The translations under genes and the position numbers were made by a program. 64,000 nt of DNA, from positions 1 through 64,000 of the forward strand of contig NZ_MSJP01000104.1 of assembly GCF_014596525.1 (NCBI RefSeq). Reading direction: 5' to 3'. The notes beneath the pieces are model-generated. The model ran no database searches, was not told the DNA's origin, and worked only from the letters and a program-made list of their open reading frames with translations. The DNA comes from Streptomyces sp. CBMA291 (GTDB lineage Bacteria; Actinomycetota; Actinomycetes; Streptomycetales; Streptomycetaceae). Position 1 is the stretch's first letter; each line of letters starts with the position of its first letter. Of the stretch, positions 21,101 to 29,526 are shown in pieces.

Positions 21101-24100
21101 TCGTCGAGGAGTACCGCAGGCCGTACGACCTGGCGCGGGACCGGCTGATGCGCTTCCGGCTCTTCCGGCGCGGTCCGGACCGGTGGGTGCTGATGAAGGC
21201 GGTCCACCACATCGTCTCCGACGCGATCTCCACCTTCACCTTCATCGAGGAACTGCTCGCCCTGTACGAGGGCATGCGCTCGGGCCGTCCCGTCGAACTG
21301 GCTCCCGTCCCGGGCCGTTACGTGGACTTCCTGAACCGGCAGAACCGGTTCCTTGCCTCGCCCGAGGCCGACCGCATGCTGGAGTACTGGCGGGGCGCCC
21401 TGCCCGCCGAGGTCCCGCCGCTCGCGCTGCCCACCGACGGGCCCCGGCCCCCCGTGCAGACCCACAACGGCGCCTCGGAGTTCTTCGTCCTCGACGAGGA
21501 GCTGTCCGCCCGGGTCCACGCCCTGGCCCGTGAGCACGACGTGACCGTCTTCATGGTGCTGCTCTGCGCCTACTACCTGCTGCTGCACCGGTACTCCGGT
21601 CAGGACGACCTCGTCGTCGGCAGTCCGGTGACCGGGCGCACCGACGAGGACTTGTCGTCGGTGTACGGCTACTTCGTCAATCCCCTGCCGCTGTACGCGA
21701 GTCTGGCCGGGGATCCGAGCGTGGCCGAGCTGCTCGCGCAGGTCCGCGGGACGGTGCTCGGGGGGATCGACCACCAGGAGTACCCCTTCGTCCTGCTGGT
21801 CGAGAAGCTGGGGCTCCAGCACGACCCGAGCCGGTCCGCCGTCTTCCAGGCGATGTTCATCCTGCTCGCCCACAAGGTCTCCTCGCAGCAGTACGGATAC
21901 CACCTGGACTACATCGAACTCCCCGAGGAGGAGGGGCAGTTCGACCTCACGCTTTCGGCGTACGAGGACGAGGCCGAGCGCCGCTTCCACTGCGTCCTGA
22001 AGTACAACACCGACCTCTTCCGGCCCGAGACCGCCCAGCGGCTCGCCCGGCACTACCGCAACCTCCTGGACGCGCTGACCCGTGCGCCCGGCGGACTTCC
22101 GGTGGCGGGGCTCGGCATCCTCGGCGAGGACGAGCGCCGGGAGGCCCTGTGCGGTCCGGCCGCCCGGGGGCCCGTCCTCGCTCCGGAGCCGCCGGTGCAC
22201 CATCTGTTCACGCGGGCGGCGGCCCGTACCCCCGAGGCGGTCGCGGTCACCGTACCCGCCCCGGCGGCGGGCGGCGCGGCCCGGCATATGACGTACGCGG
22301 AGCTGGAGCGGGCATCGGCCACGCTGGCCGGGCGGCTGAGGGCCCTGGGCGCGGACGGCGGTGTCGTCGCGGTGTGCCTGCCGAAGTCGCCGGAGCTGAT
22401 CGTCGCGCTCCTCGCCGTGCTGCGCGCGGGGGCCGCCTATCTGCCCCTCGATCCCGACCATCCCGAGGAGCGGCTCTCCTTCATGGCGGTCAACGCTTCG
22501 GCGCGGCTCGTCCTGACCGATGCGGCGGGTGCCGGGCGGCTCGACGTGCCCGGCGCGAAGGTCCTCACCGACCTCCTCGCGCAGGACGCCGCCGCCCCCG
22601 CGGGGGACGCGGCGGTGGGGACCGGGACGCCCGCGTATGTGATCCACACCTCCGGTTCGACGGGCCGCCCCAAGGCCGTCCAGGTGTCCCACGGCGCCCT
22701 CGCGGCCCTGTGCGCCGCCTGGCGGGAGGAGTACGGACTCGAAGAGTCCCCCGGCGTGCACCTCCAGATGGCCGGAGTGTCGTTCGACGTCTTCACCGGC
22801 GATCTGGTGCGCGCCCTGACCACGGGCGGCCGACTGGTGCTCGCCGACCGGGAGTTGCTTCTCGATCCGGCCCGGCTGCACGGGGTGATGGCCGCCGAGG
22901 GCGTCGACCATGCCGAGTTCGTCCCCGCCGTGGCCCGCGCCCTGATGGCGTACTGCGAGGAGAGCGGCCACCGGCTGGACTTCATGCGGCTGACGATCGT
23001 CGGCTCGGACGCGTGGAAGGTGGCCGAGTACGACCGTCTTCGCGGGCTCTGCGGCCCCGGCACCCGGGTCGTCAACTCCTACGGGCTGACCGAGGCCACC
23101 GTCGACAGCGCCTGCTTCGACGGCCCCACCACCGACCTGGACCCGAACGGCACGGTCCCCATCGGCACCCCGCTGCCCAACTGCGCCCTGCACGTCCTGG
23201 ACGCACATCTGCGGCCCGTGCCCACCGGGGTCACCGGAGAGCTGTGGGCCGGTGGCGCCGGGCTCGCCCTCGGATACGCCGGCGACCCGGAGCAGACCGC
23301 CCGCCGCTTCGTCACCCTCACCCTGGACCCGGGACCGGACGCCGTACCCGAGCGGCTCTACCGCACCGGGGACCTGGCGCGCAGGGACGCTCGGGGCCGT
23401 CTCCATCTGCTGGGCCGGGCGGACGCGCAGATCAAGCTGCGCGGTCATCGCATCGAGCCCGGGGAGATCGAGTCGCTGCTCACCGCGCTCCCCGAGGTCG
23501 CCGAGGCCTATGCCCTGGTCAGGACCGATCCCGTCGGCGAGCCCGCCCTCTGCGCCTATGTGGTGCGGACCGCCGGGGCCGAGCCGGATCCCCGGGCGCT
23601 GCGCCGCCATCTCGCGGCCCATCTGCCCACGTACCTCATCCCGGCCTTTCTGGAGACGGTGGACGCCCTGCCGCTGACGCCGAACGGCAAGGTGGACCCG
23701 AAGGCGCTTCCCGCGCCCCGCGCCCAGTCGGCGCAGGAGGACCACGAGCCTCCCGTCACGCTCTACGAGGAGCGGGTGGCGGCGCACTGGAAGACGGTGA
23801 TCGGTCTCGACCGGGTCGGTTTGCAGAGCGACTTCTTCGAGTGCGGCGGCAGCTCCATCACCCTGATCGAGCTGATCCACCGGCTCCAGAAGGAGTTCGG
23901 CATCGCCATCCCCGTCGGGCTGCTGTTCAAGGTGACCACCCTGCACGGCATGGCTCGTACCGTCGAGGACATCGTCACCGGCCGGGTCTCCGGCAGCCTC
24001 TCGCACCTCTCCTTCAACACGGGTGAGGGGCCCGTCCTCTTCTGCTTCCCGCCGGCCGGCGGCCACGGTCTGGTCTACCGGCACTTCGCCGCGCATCTCG

Positions 24101-24756
24101 GGGCGCACGAGCTGATCGCCTTCAACCACGTCGACGGGGACAAGAGCCTCCGTTACGCCGACCTGGTGGAGTCGCTACAGCCCGAGGGGCCCTGTTCCCT
24201 CCTGGGGTACTCGCTGGGTGGCAACCTCGCCTTCGAGGTCGCCAAGCGCCTTGAGGAGCGGGGCCGGGAGGTGGCCCATGTGGTGATCATGGACTCGTAC
24301 CGCATCGAGGAGGAGTACGGCATCCCCACCGAGCACACCGAGGCCTTCGAGCACGAACTGCGGGACCATCTGCGCCGTCACACCCAGTCCGAGACCGTCA
24401 CCGTCCAGACCCTCGAACAGGCCAGGGACTATCTGGCGTACTGCGGACGCACCCCGAACCACGGCACGGTCGCCGCACGGGTCACCGTGATCGCCGACGA
24501 GGCGAAGGCGCAGTACTACGCGGCCGGTCAGCGCGGCAGCTGGCACACGGCCTCCACCGGGAGGAGCCGGGTGGTCCGGGGCGCGGGGCTGCACGCGGAG
24601 ATGCTCGACGAGAAACCGGCCGGGCGGAACGCGGCCCTGGTGCTCGCCGCGCTCGGCGGTCTCGCCGATCCGGCCGGGTCCACCGGGTCCCCGGCCGGAG
24701 ACCGTACGGCCTGCCCGGCGGACGGTGGCGAGGGTGGGGCGTCCGATGGTGCGTGA
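15184..24756 (+). CDS. iterative hybrid PKS-NRPS, polycyclic tetramate macrolactam synthase
   Basis: 3190 residues from the ATG at 15184 after AAGGAAGG. Domains in order: KS (Cys191, His326, His366), AT (GHSTGE, Ser655), DH (DHRIQGRTLFP, His956; Asp1117), KR (about 1487-1760, Tyr1648; nucleotide loop VTGAFGALG is atypical), ACP (GIDSLL, Ser1815), condensation (HHIVSD, 2008-2013), adenylation (TSGSTGRPK at 2490), PCP (GGSS, Ser2891) and TE (GYSLGG, Ser3010). The A-domain selectivity residues read D-V-G-E-I-G-S-V-D, the known ornithine-type code. One iterative PKS module is expected to make two polyene chains joined to the two ornithine amines; the TE releases the tetramate. No ER or methyltransferase domain is seen. 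The domain order equals FtdB/HSAF synthase. Confidence 0.96.
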   Translation: MSTQARTSPPAPLPTPPAKVAVIGIGCRFPGGANDHRSYWRNLIEGKDCITPTPPDRYDVTSLGSKDKAKPGRLVGRRGGYIDGFDEFDPAFFGISPREAHAMDPQQRKLLEVAWEALEDGGQKPAELAGRDVGVYVGAFTLDYKILQFSDLRFDTLEAHTATGTMMTMVSNRLSHCFDFRGPSLSIDSACSSSLVAVHLACESLRRGESSLALAGGTLLHLTPQYTIAETKGGFLSPEGRSRTFDAGADGYVRAEGVGIVVLKLLSEALRDGDPVHAVITETGVNQDGRTNGITVPSADAQTALIEQVCARAGITPGQLQYVEAHGTSTPVGDPIEANALASALAIGRAPGARCYVGSVKTNIGHTESAAGIAGLIKTALSLEHRLIPPHINLEEVNPAIDLASAPYEIPDRVTPWPAHEGPARAGVNSFGFGGTNAHVLLEEAPARPAEDTPAPVPGQRSAAEGLPFRVLPLSAHDASVLPDLAEAVRAELAAPGPHPAAAPVSLTDLAHSFARRQHHDARLSVVYEAREDLDEALAAYARGEEHPRVLPGGARPDRHTAPVWVFTGMGPQWWAMGRELFASSPVYREAVEAVDREIAAQAGWSLTTEMNAGENASRMAETWLAQPANFAVQVGLSALWHAHGVHPAAIVGHSTGEIAAFYEAGVYSLRDAVRIVLHRSRLQQRLAGTGTMLAVGLPEDEAVRRAAPFGDRLSVAAVNSPGALTLAGERDALAEYAEALRADGVFARFLDVEVPYHSAVMEQIKDELLTELAGIEPRPARLPLHLTGREGRAEGPELDAEYWWSNVRDTVRFRAAVDALIAEGHRTFLEIGPHPVLGHSVRECAAAHEGDPATVTTLPSLRRAEDEALRFTTSLAALHALGCAVDWEALHPAGRRVPLPRYPWKRDRYWTEPAPVAQVRLGRIDHPLLGRRLATAEPAWEVTLDVEATPYLADHRIQGRTLFPGAGYVEMAYQAFRALTGGTDAELGDIELRKALFLPDDAPRSVQVSLSAHSSAFTVATEGDEPVVHALGVVRGGAPAARTAPLDAAGIRSRADRHLDATACYETLSTFGYEYGPAFQGIAEVWRTPGEALALIRPTVDAESAAAHHLHPVLLDACFQALLVAGLPDGADGSGMLLPLTIEAVRTVPVGDRPLWAHATVTRRAGDELVGDIALYAEDGEPLGYVRGFRAADVEQVSATVGLSTIDGWLAELTWSQAPLDEVTEAEPAVAGGGGWLLLADRPGGVADRLAALAEANGVRCHLVRPGDGYVFDRNGRDSRVTPGSADDLRGLLADLASATPGRPAPDAVVHLWNLDLPALEDTGRGLLDTHATLGAYSVIALAQALQDDPRQSAAPAALHLVTRGAQAAVPGEAVAPLGAPAWGIGRVLRHHELTAHRGKLIDLALRPTGLEAQTGTEAEARTDADTEAQALFREILAPLSPEPSLSAEPSFDEVALRGGRRLVSGLTRPEGLTRPFPPRLRADGAYLVTGAFGALGRLLCRYLVQRGARHLILVGRTPLPDRATWRSLAPDSPASDAVGFVKELEALGAHPVHAALDVSDERALTDWLAEYRDRDAPPVRGVFHLAGHVRDTPVRAVDRAAFDSVFDPKAAGAWLLHHHLRDEPLDHFVLFASVASLLTTTGQTNYAAGNAFLDALAHHRRSQGLPALSLDWGPWATGMIEELSLVEHYRAVRGMSSLSPSAGTAVLERVLGQDRAQLLIATVVDWPTFLAWYPSPPPLVRELAAEAARAAASAAGEGSRESGYLDRFRAAADEEERTALVSDLLLGCASAVLRIGADRLDPDAGLGAHGIDSLLAMELRARLQAATGVALPVVALLSGAPLRELTAQLRDATAELAARASGPDAGAAVEVHEDASRHPLTQNQKALWFLKQLHPDGYAYNIGGAVEVRTEIDPALMADAVRALVARHPVLRANFTMEDGRPLQVVSEDVEPDTAVFDVEGKEWEEIRELIVEEYRRPYDLARDRLMRFRLFRRGPDRWVLMKAVHHIVSDAISTFTFIEELLALYEGMRSGRPVELAPVPGRYVDFLNRQNRFLASPEADRMLEYWRGALPAEVPPLALPTDGPRPPVQTHNGASEFFVLDEELSARVHALAREHDVTVFMVLLCAYYLLLHRYSGQDDLVVGSPVTGRTDEDLSSVYGYFVNPLPLYASLAGDPSVAELLAQVRGTVLGGIDHQEYPFVLLVEKLGLQHDPSRSAVFQAMFILLAHKVSSQQYGYHLDYIELPEEEGQFDLTLSAYEDEAERRFHCVLKYNTDLFRPETAQRLARHYRNLLDALTRAPGGLPVAGLGILGEDERREALCGPAARGPVLAPEPPVHHLFTRAAARTPEAVAVTVPAPAAGGAARHMTYAELERASATLAGRLRALGADGGVVAVCLPKSPELIVALLAVLRAGAAYLPLDPDHPEERLSFMAVNASARLVLTDAAGAGRLDVPGAKVLTDLLAQDAAAPAGDAAVGTGTPAYVIHTSGSTGRPKAVQVSHGALAALCAAWREEYGLEESPGVHLQMAGVSFDVFTGDLVRALTTGGRLVLADRELLLDPARLHGVMAAEGVDHAEFVPAVARALMAYCEESGHRLDFMRLTIVGSDAWKVAEYDRLRGLCGPGTRVVNSYGLTEATVDSACFDGPTTDLDPNGTVPIGTPLPNCALHVLDAHLRPVPTGVTGELWAGGAGLALGYAGDPEQTARRFVTLTLDPGPDAVPERLYRTGDLARRDARGRLHLLGRADAQIKLRGHRIEPGEIESLLTALPEVAEAYALVRTDPVGEPALCAYVVRTAGAEPDPRALRRHLAAHLPTYLIPAFLETVDALPLTPNGKVDPKALPAPRAQSAQEDHEPPVTLYEERVAAHWKTVIGLDRVGLQSDFFECGGSSITLIELIHRLQKEFGIAIPVGLLFKVTTLHGMARTVEDIVTGRVSGSLSHLSFNTGEGPVLFCFPPAGGHGLVYRHFAAHLGAHELIAFNHVDGDKSLRYADLVESLQPEGPCSLLGYSLGGNLAFEVAKRLEERGREVAHVVIMDSYRIEEEYGIPTEHTEAFEHELRDHLRRHTQSETVTVQTLEQARDYLAYCGRTPNHGTVAARVTVIADEAKAQYYAAGQRGSWHTASTGRSRVVRGAGLHAEMLDEKPAGRNAALVLAALGGLADPAGSTGSPAGDRTACPADGGEGGASDGA

Positions 24757-26431
24757 GGACAGGCCCGTATGGGCGGATCGGGGCCCGTGGCCGTCCGGCG
24801 GGCGGGCCCCGGGCGAGGCGCCCCGGGTGATCGTGATCGGTGCGGGCATCGGCGGTCTCTCCACCGGCTGCTACGCGCAGATGAGCGGCGCGGAGACGCG
24901 GATCTTCGAGCGCCACGTCCTGCCCGGCGGCTGCTGCACGGCGTGGTCGCGCCAGGACTACGTCTTCGACTACTGCATCGAGTGGCTGACCGGCACCGGG
25001 CGGAACAACGACGCCAGCCGGGTCTGGCGGGAACTCGGCGCGCTCGACGGCAAGACGATCGCCAACTTCGAGATGTTCAACACCGTCACCGACGAGACCG
25101 GCCGCTCGGTCACCTTCTACAACGACCCCGACCGGCTCGAAGCGCATCTCCTGGAGCTCTCGCCCGGTGACGCCCGGCCGATCCGGGCGTTCTGCCGGGA
25201 CCTGCGCCGCTTCACCCGGGTCAACCTCTATCCGTTCCTGACCCCCCCGCCGCTCCAGTCCACGAGCGAGAAGCTGGCCACCCTGCGGGCCGTGCTGCCC
25301 TCGTTCGCGCTGTTCTGGCGCACCGCGGTGACCCGGATGGAGAGCTTCTGCGAGCGGTTCGAGGACCCGCTGCTGCGCCGGGCGTTCCCGTTCATCTTCT
25401 TCCAGGACCACGAGGTCTTCCCGCTGCTGCCGTATCTGTTCAACATGGCGAGCGCGTACCACCTCAACGCCGGTTTCCCGCAGGGCGGTTCGCTGGGGCT
25501 CGCCCGCTCGGTGGAGGAGCGCTACACGGGGCTCGGCGGGCGGATCGACTACCGGTCGCGGGTGGAGCGGATCCTGGTGGAGAACGACCGGGCGGTCGGC
25601 GTCGAACTGCGGGGCGGCGAGCGGCACTTCGCCGATCATGTCGTCTCGGCCTGCGACGGTGTCACCACCCTCGAAGGGCTGCTCGGCGGCCGGTACACGA
25701 GCCCGAAGATCGACAAGCTCTTCGGCGAGATGATGGGCCGCGACGACGCGCTCTACCCGGGCGTGGTGTCGGTCTTCGTCGGGGTCGACGGGGAGCTGGA
25801 TCCTTCGGCCCGGCACAGCACCACGTATCTGCTCTCCGACGAGGACAGCGCGGCGCTGCCCGGCGTCCTACAGAACAGCATGGTCGTGCAGATGCGGTCG
25901 CGCTACTCCGACGGCTTCGCCCCGCCCGGCAAGTCCGTCGTGCACTGCACCTACTTCAGCGACTACGAGCCCTGGAAGCGGCTGCGGACCACGGACCGCA
26001 AGGCGTACTGGGCCCGCAAGCAGAAGGCGGCCGACTTCGTACGGGAGTTCCTGGAGCGGCACCACCCGGGAATCAGCAACGCGATCGAGGTCGTGGACGT
26101 GGCCTCCCCGACGACCACCGAGCGGTACACGGGCGTGCGGGGCGGCAGCATCCTCGGCTGGAAGTCCTTCACCCCGGCGGACGACGTGATCACCGGGCTG
26201 ATCAACAAGGACCGGATGCGGCTGCCCGGTCTCGACGGCTTCTCCATGGCCGGCCAGTGGTTCGGCGGCGGCAGCCTGATCCGCGCCGCCGCGAGCGGCC
26301 GGTTCGTCACCCAGTACCTCTGCAAGGAGCTGGGCCTGGACTTCCGCGCCTGGGAGAGCGGCGGAACGGTCCCCTGGCATCCGGACCGGCTCGGCCGGCT
26401 GCCCCAGCTTGAGACCCGCAGGGTGAGGTGA
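24746..26431 (+). CDS. FAD-dependent phytoene-dehydrogenase-like oxidoreductase (PTM ring formation)
   Basis: 561 residues; the ATG at 24746 overlaps the synthase stop by 11 bases, so the two are translationally coupled (a GTG at 24725 is an alternative). The dinucleotide motif VIVIGAGIGGLSTG lies near residue 35, and a Cys-rich GGCCTAW follows. The C-terminus has the family's GQWFGGGSLIRAAASGR FAD-binding segment. In PTM clusters these enzymes (FtdC/FtdD, OX type) drive the successive carbocycle closures of the polyene tetramate. It is about as long as the next gene and clearly related to it, consistent with a duplicated pair acting in series. Confidence 0.93.
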   Translation: MVREDRPVWADRGPWPSGGRAPGEAPRVIVIGAGIGGLSTGCYAQMSGAETRIFERHVLPGGCCTAWSRQDYVFDYCIEWLTGTGRNNDASRVWRELGALDGKTIANFEMFNTVTDETGRSVTFYNDPDRLEAHLLELSPGDARPIRAFCRDLRRFTRVNLYPFLTPPPLQSTSEKLATLRAVLPSFALFWRTAVTRMESFCERFEDPLLRRAFPFIFFQDHEVFPLLPYLFNMASAYHLNAGFPQGGSLGLARSVEERYTGLGGRIDYRSRVERILVENDRAVGVELRGGERHFADHVVSACDGVTTLEGLLGGRYTSPKIDKLFGEMMGRDDALYPGVVSVFVGVDGELDPSARHSTTYLLSDEDSAALPGVLQNSMVVQMRSRYSDGFAPPGKSVVHCTYFSDYEPWKRLRTTDRKAYWARKQKAADFVREFLERHHPGISNAIEVVDVASPTTTERYTGVRGGSILGWKSFTPADDVITGLINKDRMRLPGLDGFSMAGQWFGGGSLIRAAASGRFVTQYLCKELGLDFRAWESGGTVPWHPDRLGRLPQLETRRVR

Positions 26432-26438
26432 CGTTCGG

Positions 26439-28109
26439 ATGACCGCGACGACACGCGGAAAAAGCATGATCATCATCGGTGGAGGGCTCGGCGGCCTGTC
26501 CACCGGCGCGTACGGCCAGATGAACGGCTACCGCACCCGGGTCTTCGAGATGCACGAGATCCCGGGCGGCTGCTGCACGGGCTGGGGGCGCGGCGACTAC
26601 ACGTTCGACGCCTGCATCAGCTGGCTCCTCGGCAACGGTCCGGGCAACGAGATGCATCAGATCTGGCTCGAACTCGGGGCGCTCCAGGGCAAGGAGATGC
26701 GTCACTTCGACGTCTTCAACACCGTGCGCGGCAGGGACGGGCGCACCGTCTACTTCTACTGCGACCCCGACCGGCTCGAAAGCCATCTCCTGTCGCTGTC
26801 CCCGCCGGACGCCCGCGCCATCCGGGGCTTCTGCGCGGGGCTGCGCAAGTTCATCGCCTGTCTGCCCTCGTATCCGTTCCTCAAGCCGGTGGGGTTGATG
26901 AGCCGGCGGGAGCGGTGGCGGATGCTGGCCGGTTTCCTGCCGTACTTCAATCTGTTCCGCACCTCGATGTCGGTGCTGATGACGGAGTACTCGGCCCGGT
27001 TCAAGGACCCGCTCCTGAAGGACGCCTTCAACTACATCCTGTACGAGCGGCATCCGAACTTCCCCGTGCTGCCGTTCTACTTCCAGATGGCGGCGCAGGC
27101 ACACCGGTCGGCGGGGGTTCCCGAGGGCGGCTCGCTGGGGCTCGCGCGCTCCATCGAGCAGCGCTATCTGCGGCTCGGCGGCGAGGTCACGTACAACGCG
27201 CTGGTCGAGGAGATCCTCGTCAAGGACGACCGGGCGGTGGGGGTGCGCCTCTCCAACGGCGAGGAGCACTACGCGGACATCATCGTCTCCGCCTGCGACG
27301 GGCCGACCACGCTGTTCGATCTGCTCGACGGGCGGTATCTGGAGGGCGAGTACGCCACCCTGTACCGGGAGACGCTGCACCGGCCGGGGATGGTCTTCCC
27401 CGGCTACGCGAGCGTCTTCCTCGGTCTGCGCCGGTCGTTCCCGGAGGCCGACCCCACCACGACGCACCTCCTCGACGAGGCGACCGCCTCCCGGCTGACC
27501 GGCATCCGGCACCCCAGCCTCAACGTGCAGTTCCGCAGCCGTTTCTATCCCGAGCTGTCGCCGCAGGACACCAGCGTCGTCTACGCCACGTACTTCTCCG
27601 ACACCGCCCCGTGGCGCGAGCTGGCCGAGGGACCCGAGCGTCTCAGCCGCCCGCGCCGGGGGACGGAGCTGCACACCCTCCCGGTCCGGCGCGGCAAGGC
27701 GTACACCCTGGCGAAGCGGCGGACCAGGGACGCCGTCGTCGACTACCTGGACGGGCTGTATCCGGGCCTGAAGGACTCCGTCGCCGTCCGCGACACGTGC
27801 ACTCCGCTCACCCAGATCCGCTACACCAACAGTTTCGAGGGCACGTTCCTCGGCTGGCAGCCCTTCGTCGAGAGCGGGGAGGCGATGGAGGAGCTGGTCA
27901 AGAAGAACGGGCCCGTCCTGCCCGGTCTGGGCAATTTCTACCTCTCGGGCGTGTGGGCCACCACGGGCGGTCTCATCCGCGCGGCGGCGGCCGGACGTCA
28001 GGTCATGCAGTTCATCTGCCGGGACGACGGAATCGACTTCACCGCTTCCGTCGACACCAGCGCTCCCCTCCCGACCCATGTCGACATCGCCGTCGGCCCG
28101 CACCGCTGA
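26439..28109 (+). CDS. second FAD-dependent phytoene-dehydrogenase-like oxidoreductase
   Basis: 556 residues, ATG at 26439, seven bases after the previous stop. N-terminal IIIGGGLGGLSTGAYGQMNG and GGCCTGWGRGDYTFDACISW mirror the neighbour; the C-terminal segment is SGVWATTGGLIRAAAAGRQ. It differs from the first by a longer insertion around 27640-27690. In two-oxidase PTM clusters one enzyme makes the first and the other the second five-membered ring. Which does which cannot be decided from sequence alone. Confidence 0.93.
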   Translation: MTATTRGKSMIIIGGGLGGLSTGAYGQMNGYRTRVFEMHEIPGGCCTGWGRGDYTFDACISWLLGNGPGNEMHQIWLELGALQGKEMRHFDVFNTVRGRDGRTVYFYCDPDRLESHLLSLSPPDARAIRGFCAGLRKFIACLPSYPFLKPVGLMSRRERWRMLAGFLPYFNLFRTSMSVLMTEYSARFKDPLLKDAFNYILYERHPNFPVLPFYFQMAAQAHRSAGVPEGGSLGLARSIEQRYLRLGGEVTYNALVEEILVKDDRAVGVRLSNGEEHYADIIVSACDGPTTLFDLLDGRYLEGEYATLYRETLHRPGMVFPGYASVFLGLRRSFPEADPTTTHLLDEATASRLTGIRHPSLNVQFRSRFYPELSPQDTSVVYATYFSDTAPWRELAEGPERLSRPRRGTELHTLPVRRGKAYTLAKRRTRDAVVDYLDGLYPGLKDSVAVRDTCTPLTQIRYTNSFEGTFLGWQPFVESGEAMEELVKKNGPVLPGLGNFYLSGVWATTGGLIRAAAAGRQVMQFICRDDGIDFTASVDTSAPLPTHVDIAVGPHR

Positions 28110-28123
28110 GAAAGGCGCTTTTC

Positions 28124-29365
28124 GTGTCCTTGCCCCCTGACCTCCACTCCGATCCGGACACCCTTCCGAAGCCCCTCGCCTATCCGTTCTGGACGCACGA
28201 CGGGCTGGGCCTGCCCGAGGGCTACGGGCCGCTGCGCGACCGGCCACCCGTCCGCGTCCGGCTGCCGTACGGGGACGAGGCCTGGCTCGCGACCAGTTAC
28301 GAGGACGTGCGTGCCGTCCTTTCCGATCCCCGGTTCAGCCTCGCGGAGGCCGTCCGCCGCGACCAGCCGAGGATCGGTCCGATGCCCCGGGCCGGCGGGG
28401 GGCTCATCGCGCTCGACGCCCCGCACCACACCCGGCTGCGCGCCCTGCTGGCGAAGGAGTTCACCGCCCGCCGGATGGAGCCCCTGCGCGGGCGGGTCCG
28501 GGAGGTCGCCGACGGGCTGATCGACCGGATGGTGGCGGCGGGACCGCCCGTCGACCTGGTGGAGGGGCTCGCGTTCCCGCTGCCGATGACGCTGATCTGC
28601 GAGATCGTGGGGGTGCCTGAGGCCGACCGGTCGGCCCTGCGCGCCTGGGCGGACACGGTGTGCTCGGGCAGTGTGACGCCCGAGGTGGTGCGGCGGAGCG
28701 CCCAGGACTTCTTCTCCCGGATGGACGACTGGATCGAGACCCGCCGCCGGGCCCCCGCCGATGATCTGATCACCGTCCTGGCCCGTGCCGCCGACGAGGA
28801 CATCCTGACGGAGGAGGAGCTGCGGGGACTGCTCAACGAGATCCTCATCGGCGGCTTCGTCACCACCACCAACCAGATCGCCAACTTCTTCGCGGTGCTG
28901 CTCCTGCCGGGCGAGGCGGACGGCGGCGGCCCGGAACTCCTGACGACCCTGCGCACCCGGCCGGAGCTGGTCTCCCGCGCCGTCGAGGAACTCCTGCGCC
29001 TCGTCCCGCTGCTCAACGGTCTCACCCTGCCCCGGTACGCGGAGGAGGACGTGGAGCTGGGCGGGATCGTGGTGCGCAAGGGCGAGCCGGTGGTGGTCTC
29101 CCAGGCTGCCGCCAATCACGATCCCGCCGCCTTCCCCTCCCCCGGCCGTATCGACCTCGACCGGCCCGGCGCCTCGCACATCAGCTTCGGCCACGGCATC
29201 CACTACTGCCTGGGCGCCCATCTGGCCCGGCTCGAACTCCAGACGACCCTGGAGCGCGTGACGGCCCGGCTGCCGGGCCTGCGGCTCGCCGTACCGGAGA
29301 CGGAACTGCGGTGGCGGTCCAAGGAGTTCTTCAGCGGTCTGCGGTCGCTGCCGGTCGCCTGGTAG
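28124..29365 (+). CDS. cytochrome P450 (PTM tailoring)
   Basis: 413 residues from the GTG at 28124; GAGAAAGG lies upstream across the previous stop. P450 landmarks are complete: I-helix GGFVTTTNQ, K-helix EELLR (ExxR), and haem loop SFGHGIHYCLGAHLARLEL with Cys362. It is soluble, like other Streptomyces class I P450s. In PTM clusters the FtdF-type P450 oxidises the finished ring system, for example at a carbocycle or alkyl side chain. Only 14 bases separate it from the second oxidase, so nothing such as an alcohol dehydrogenase is encoded between them. No ferredoxin gene is adjacent. Confidence 0.94.
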   Translation: MSLPPDLHSDPDTLPKPLAYPFWTHDGLGLPEGYGPLRDRPPVRVRLPYGDEAWLATSYEDVRAVLSDPRFSLAEAVRRDQPRIGPMPRAGGGLIALDAPHHTRLRALLAKEFTARRMEPLRGRVREVADGLIDRMVAAGPPVDLVEGLAFPLPMTLICEIVGVPEADRSALRAWADTVCSGSVTPEVVRRSAQDFFSRMDDWIETRRRAPADDLITVLARAADEDILTEEELRGLLNEILIGGFVTTTNQIANFFAVLLLPGEADGGGPELLTTLRTRPELVSRAVEELLRLVPLLNGLTLPRYAEEDVELGGIVVRKGEPVVVSQAAANHDPAAFPSPGRIDLDRPGASHISFGHGIHYCLGAHLARLELQTTLERVTARLPGLRLAVPETELRWRSKEFFSGLRSLPVAW

Positions 29366-29526
29366 CGGCCCGGTCCGGGGCCCGGGGCACGCCTGCTTCC
29401 GGCGGACGCGCGCCGGGCTTCGGTCGTGCCTTGGGCAGTGCCTCGGGCGGCGCTTTGAGCTGTGCCCTGGGGTGGTGCCTTGGGCCGTAGGCGTGCGGTG
29501 TGGACGCGCCTCCGTGGTTTCTTTCC

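Noticed and set aside
15892..24129. 2745-residue open frame on the minus strand
   Set aside because: It is the antisense shadow of the PKS-NRPS; composition is Gly/Arg/Val-rich without domains.
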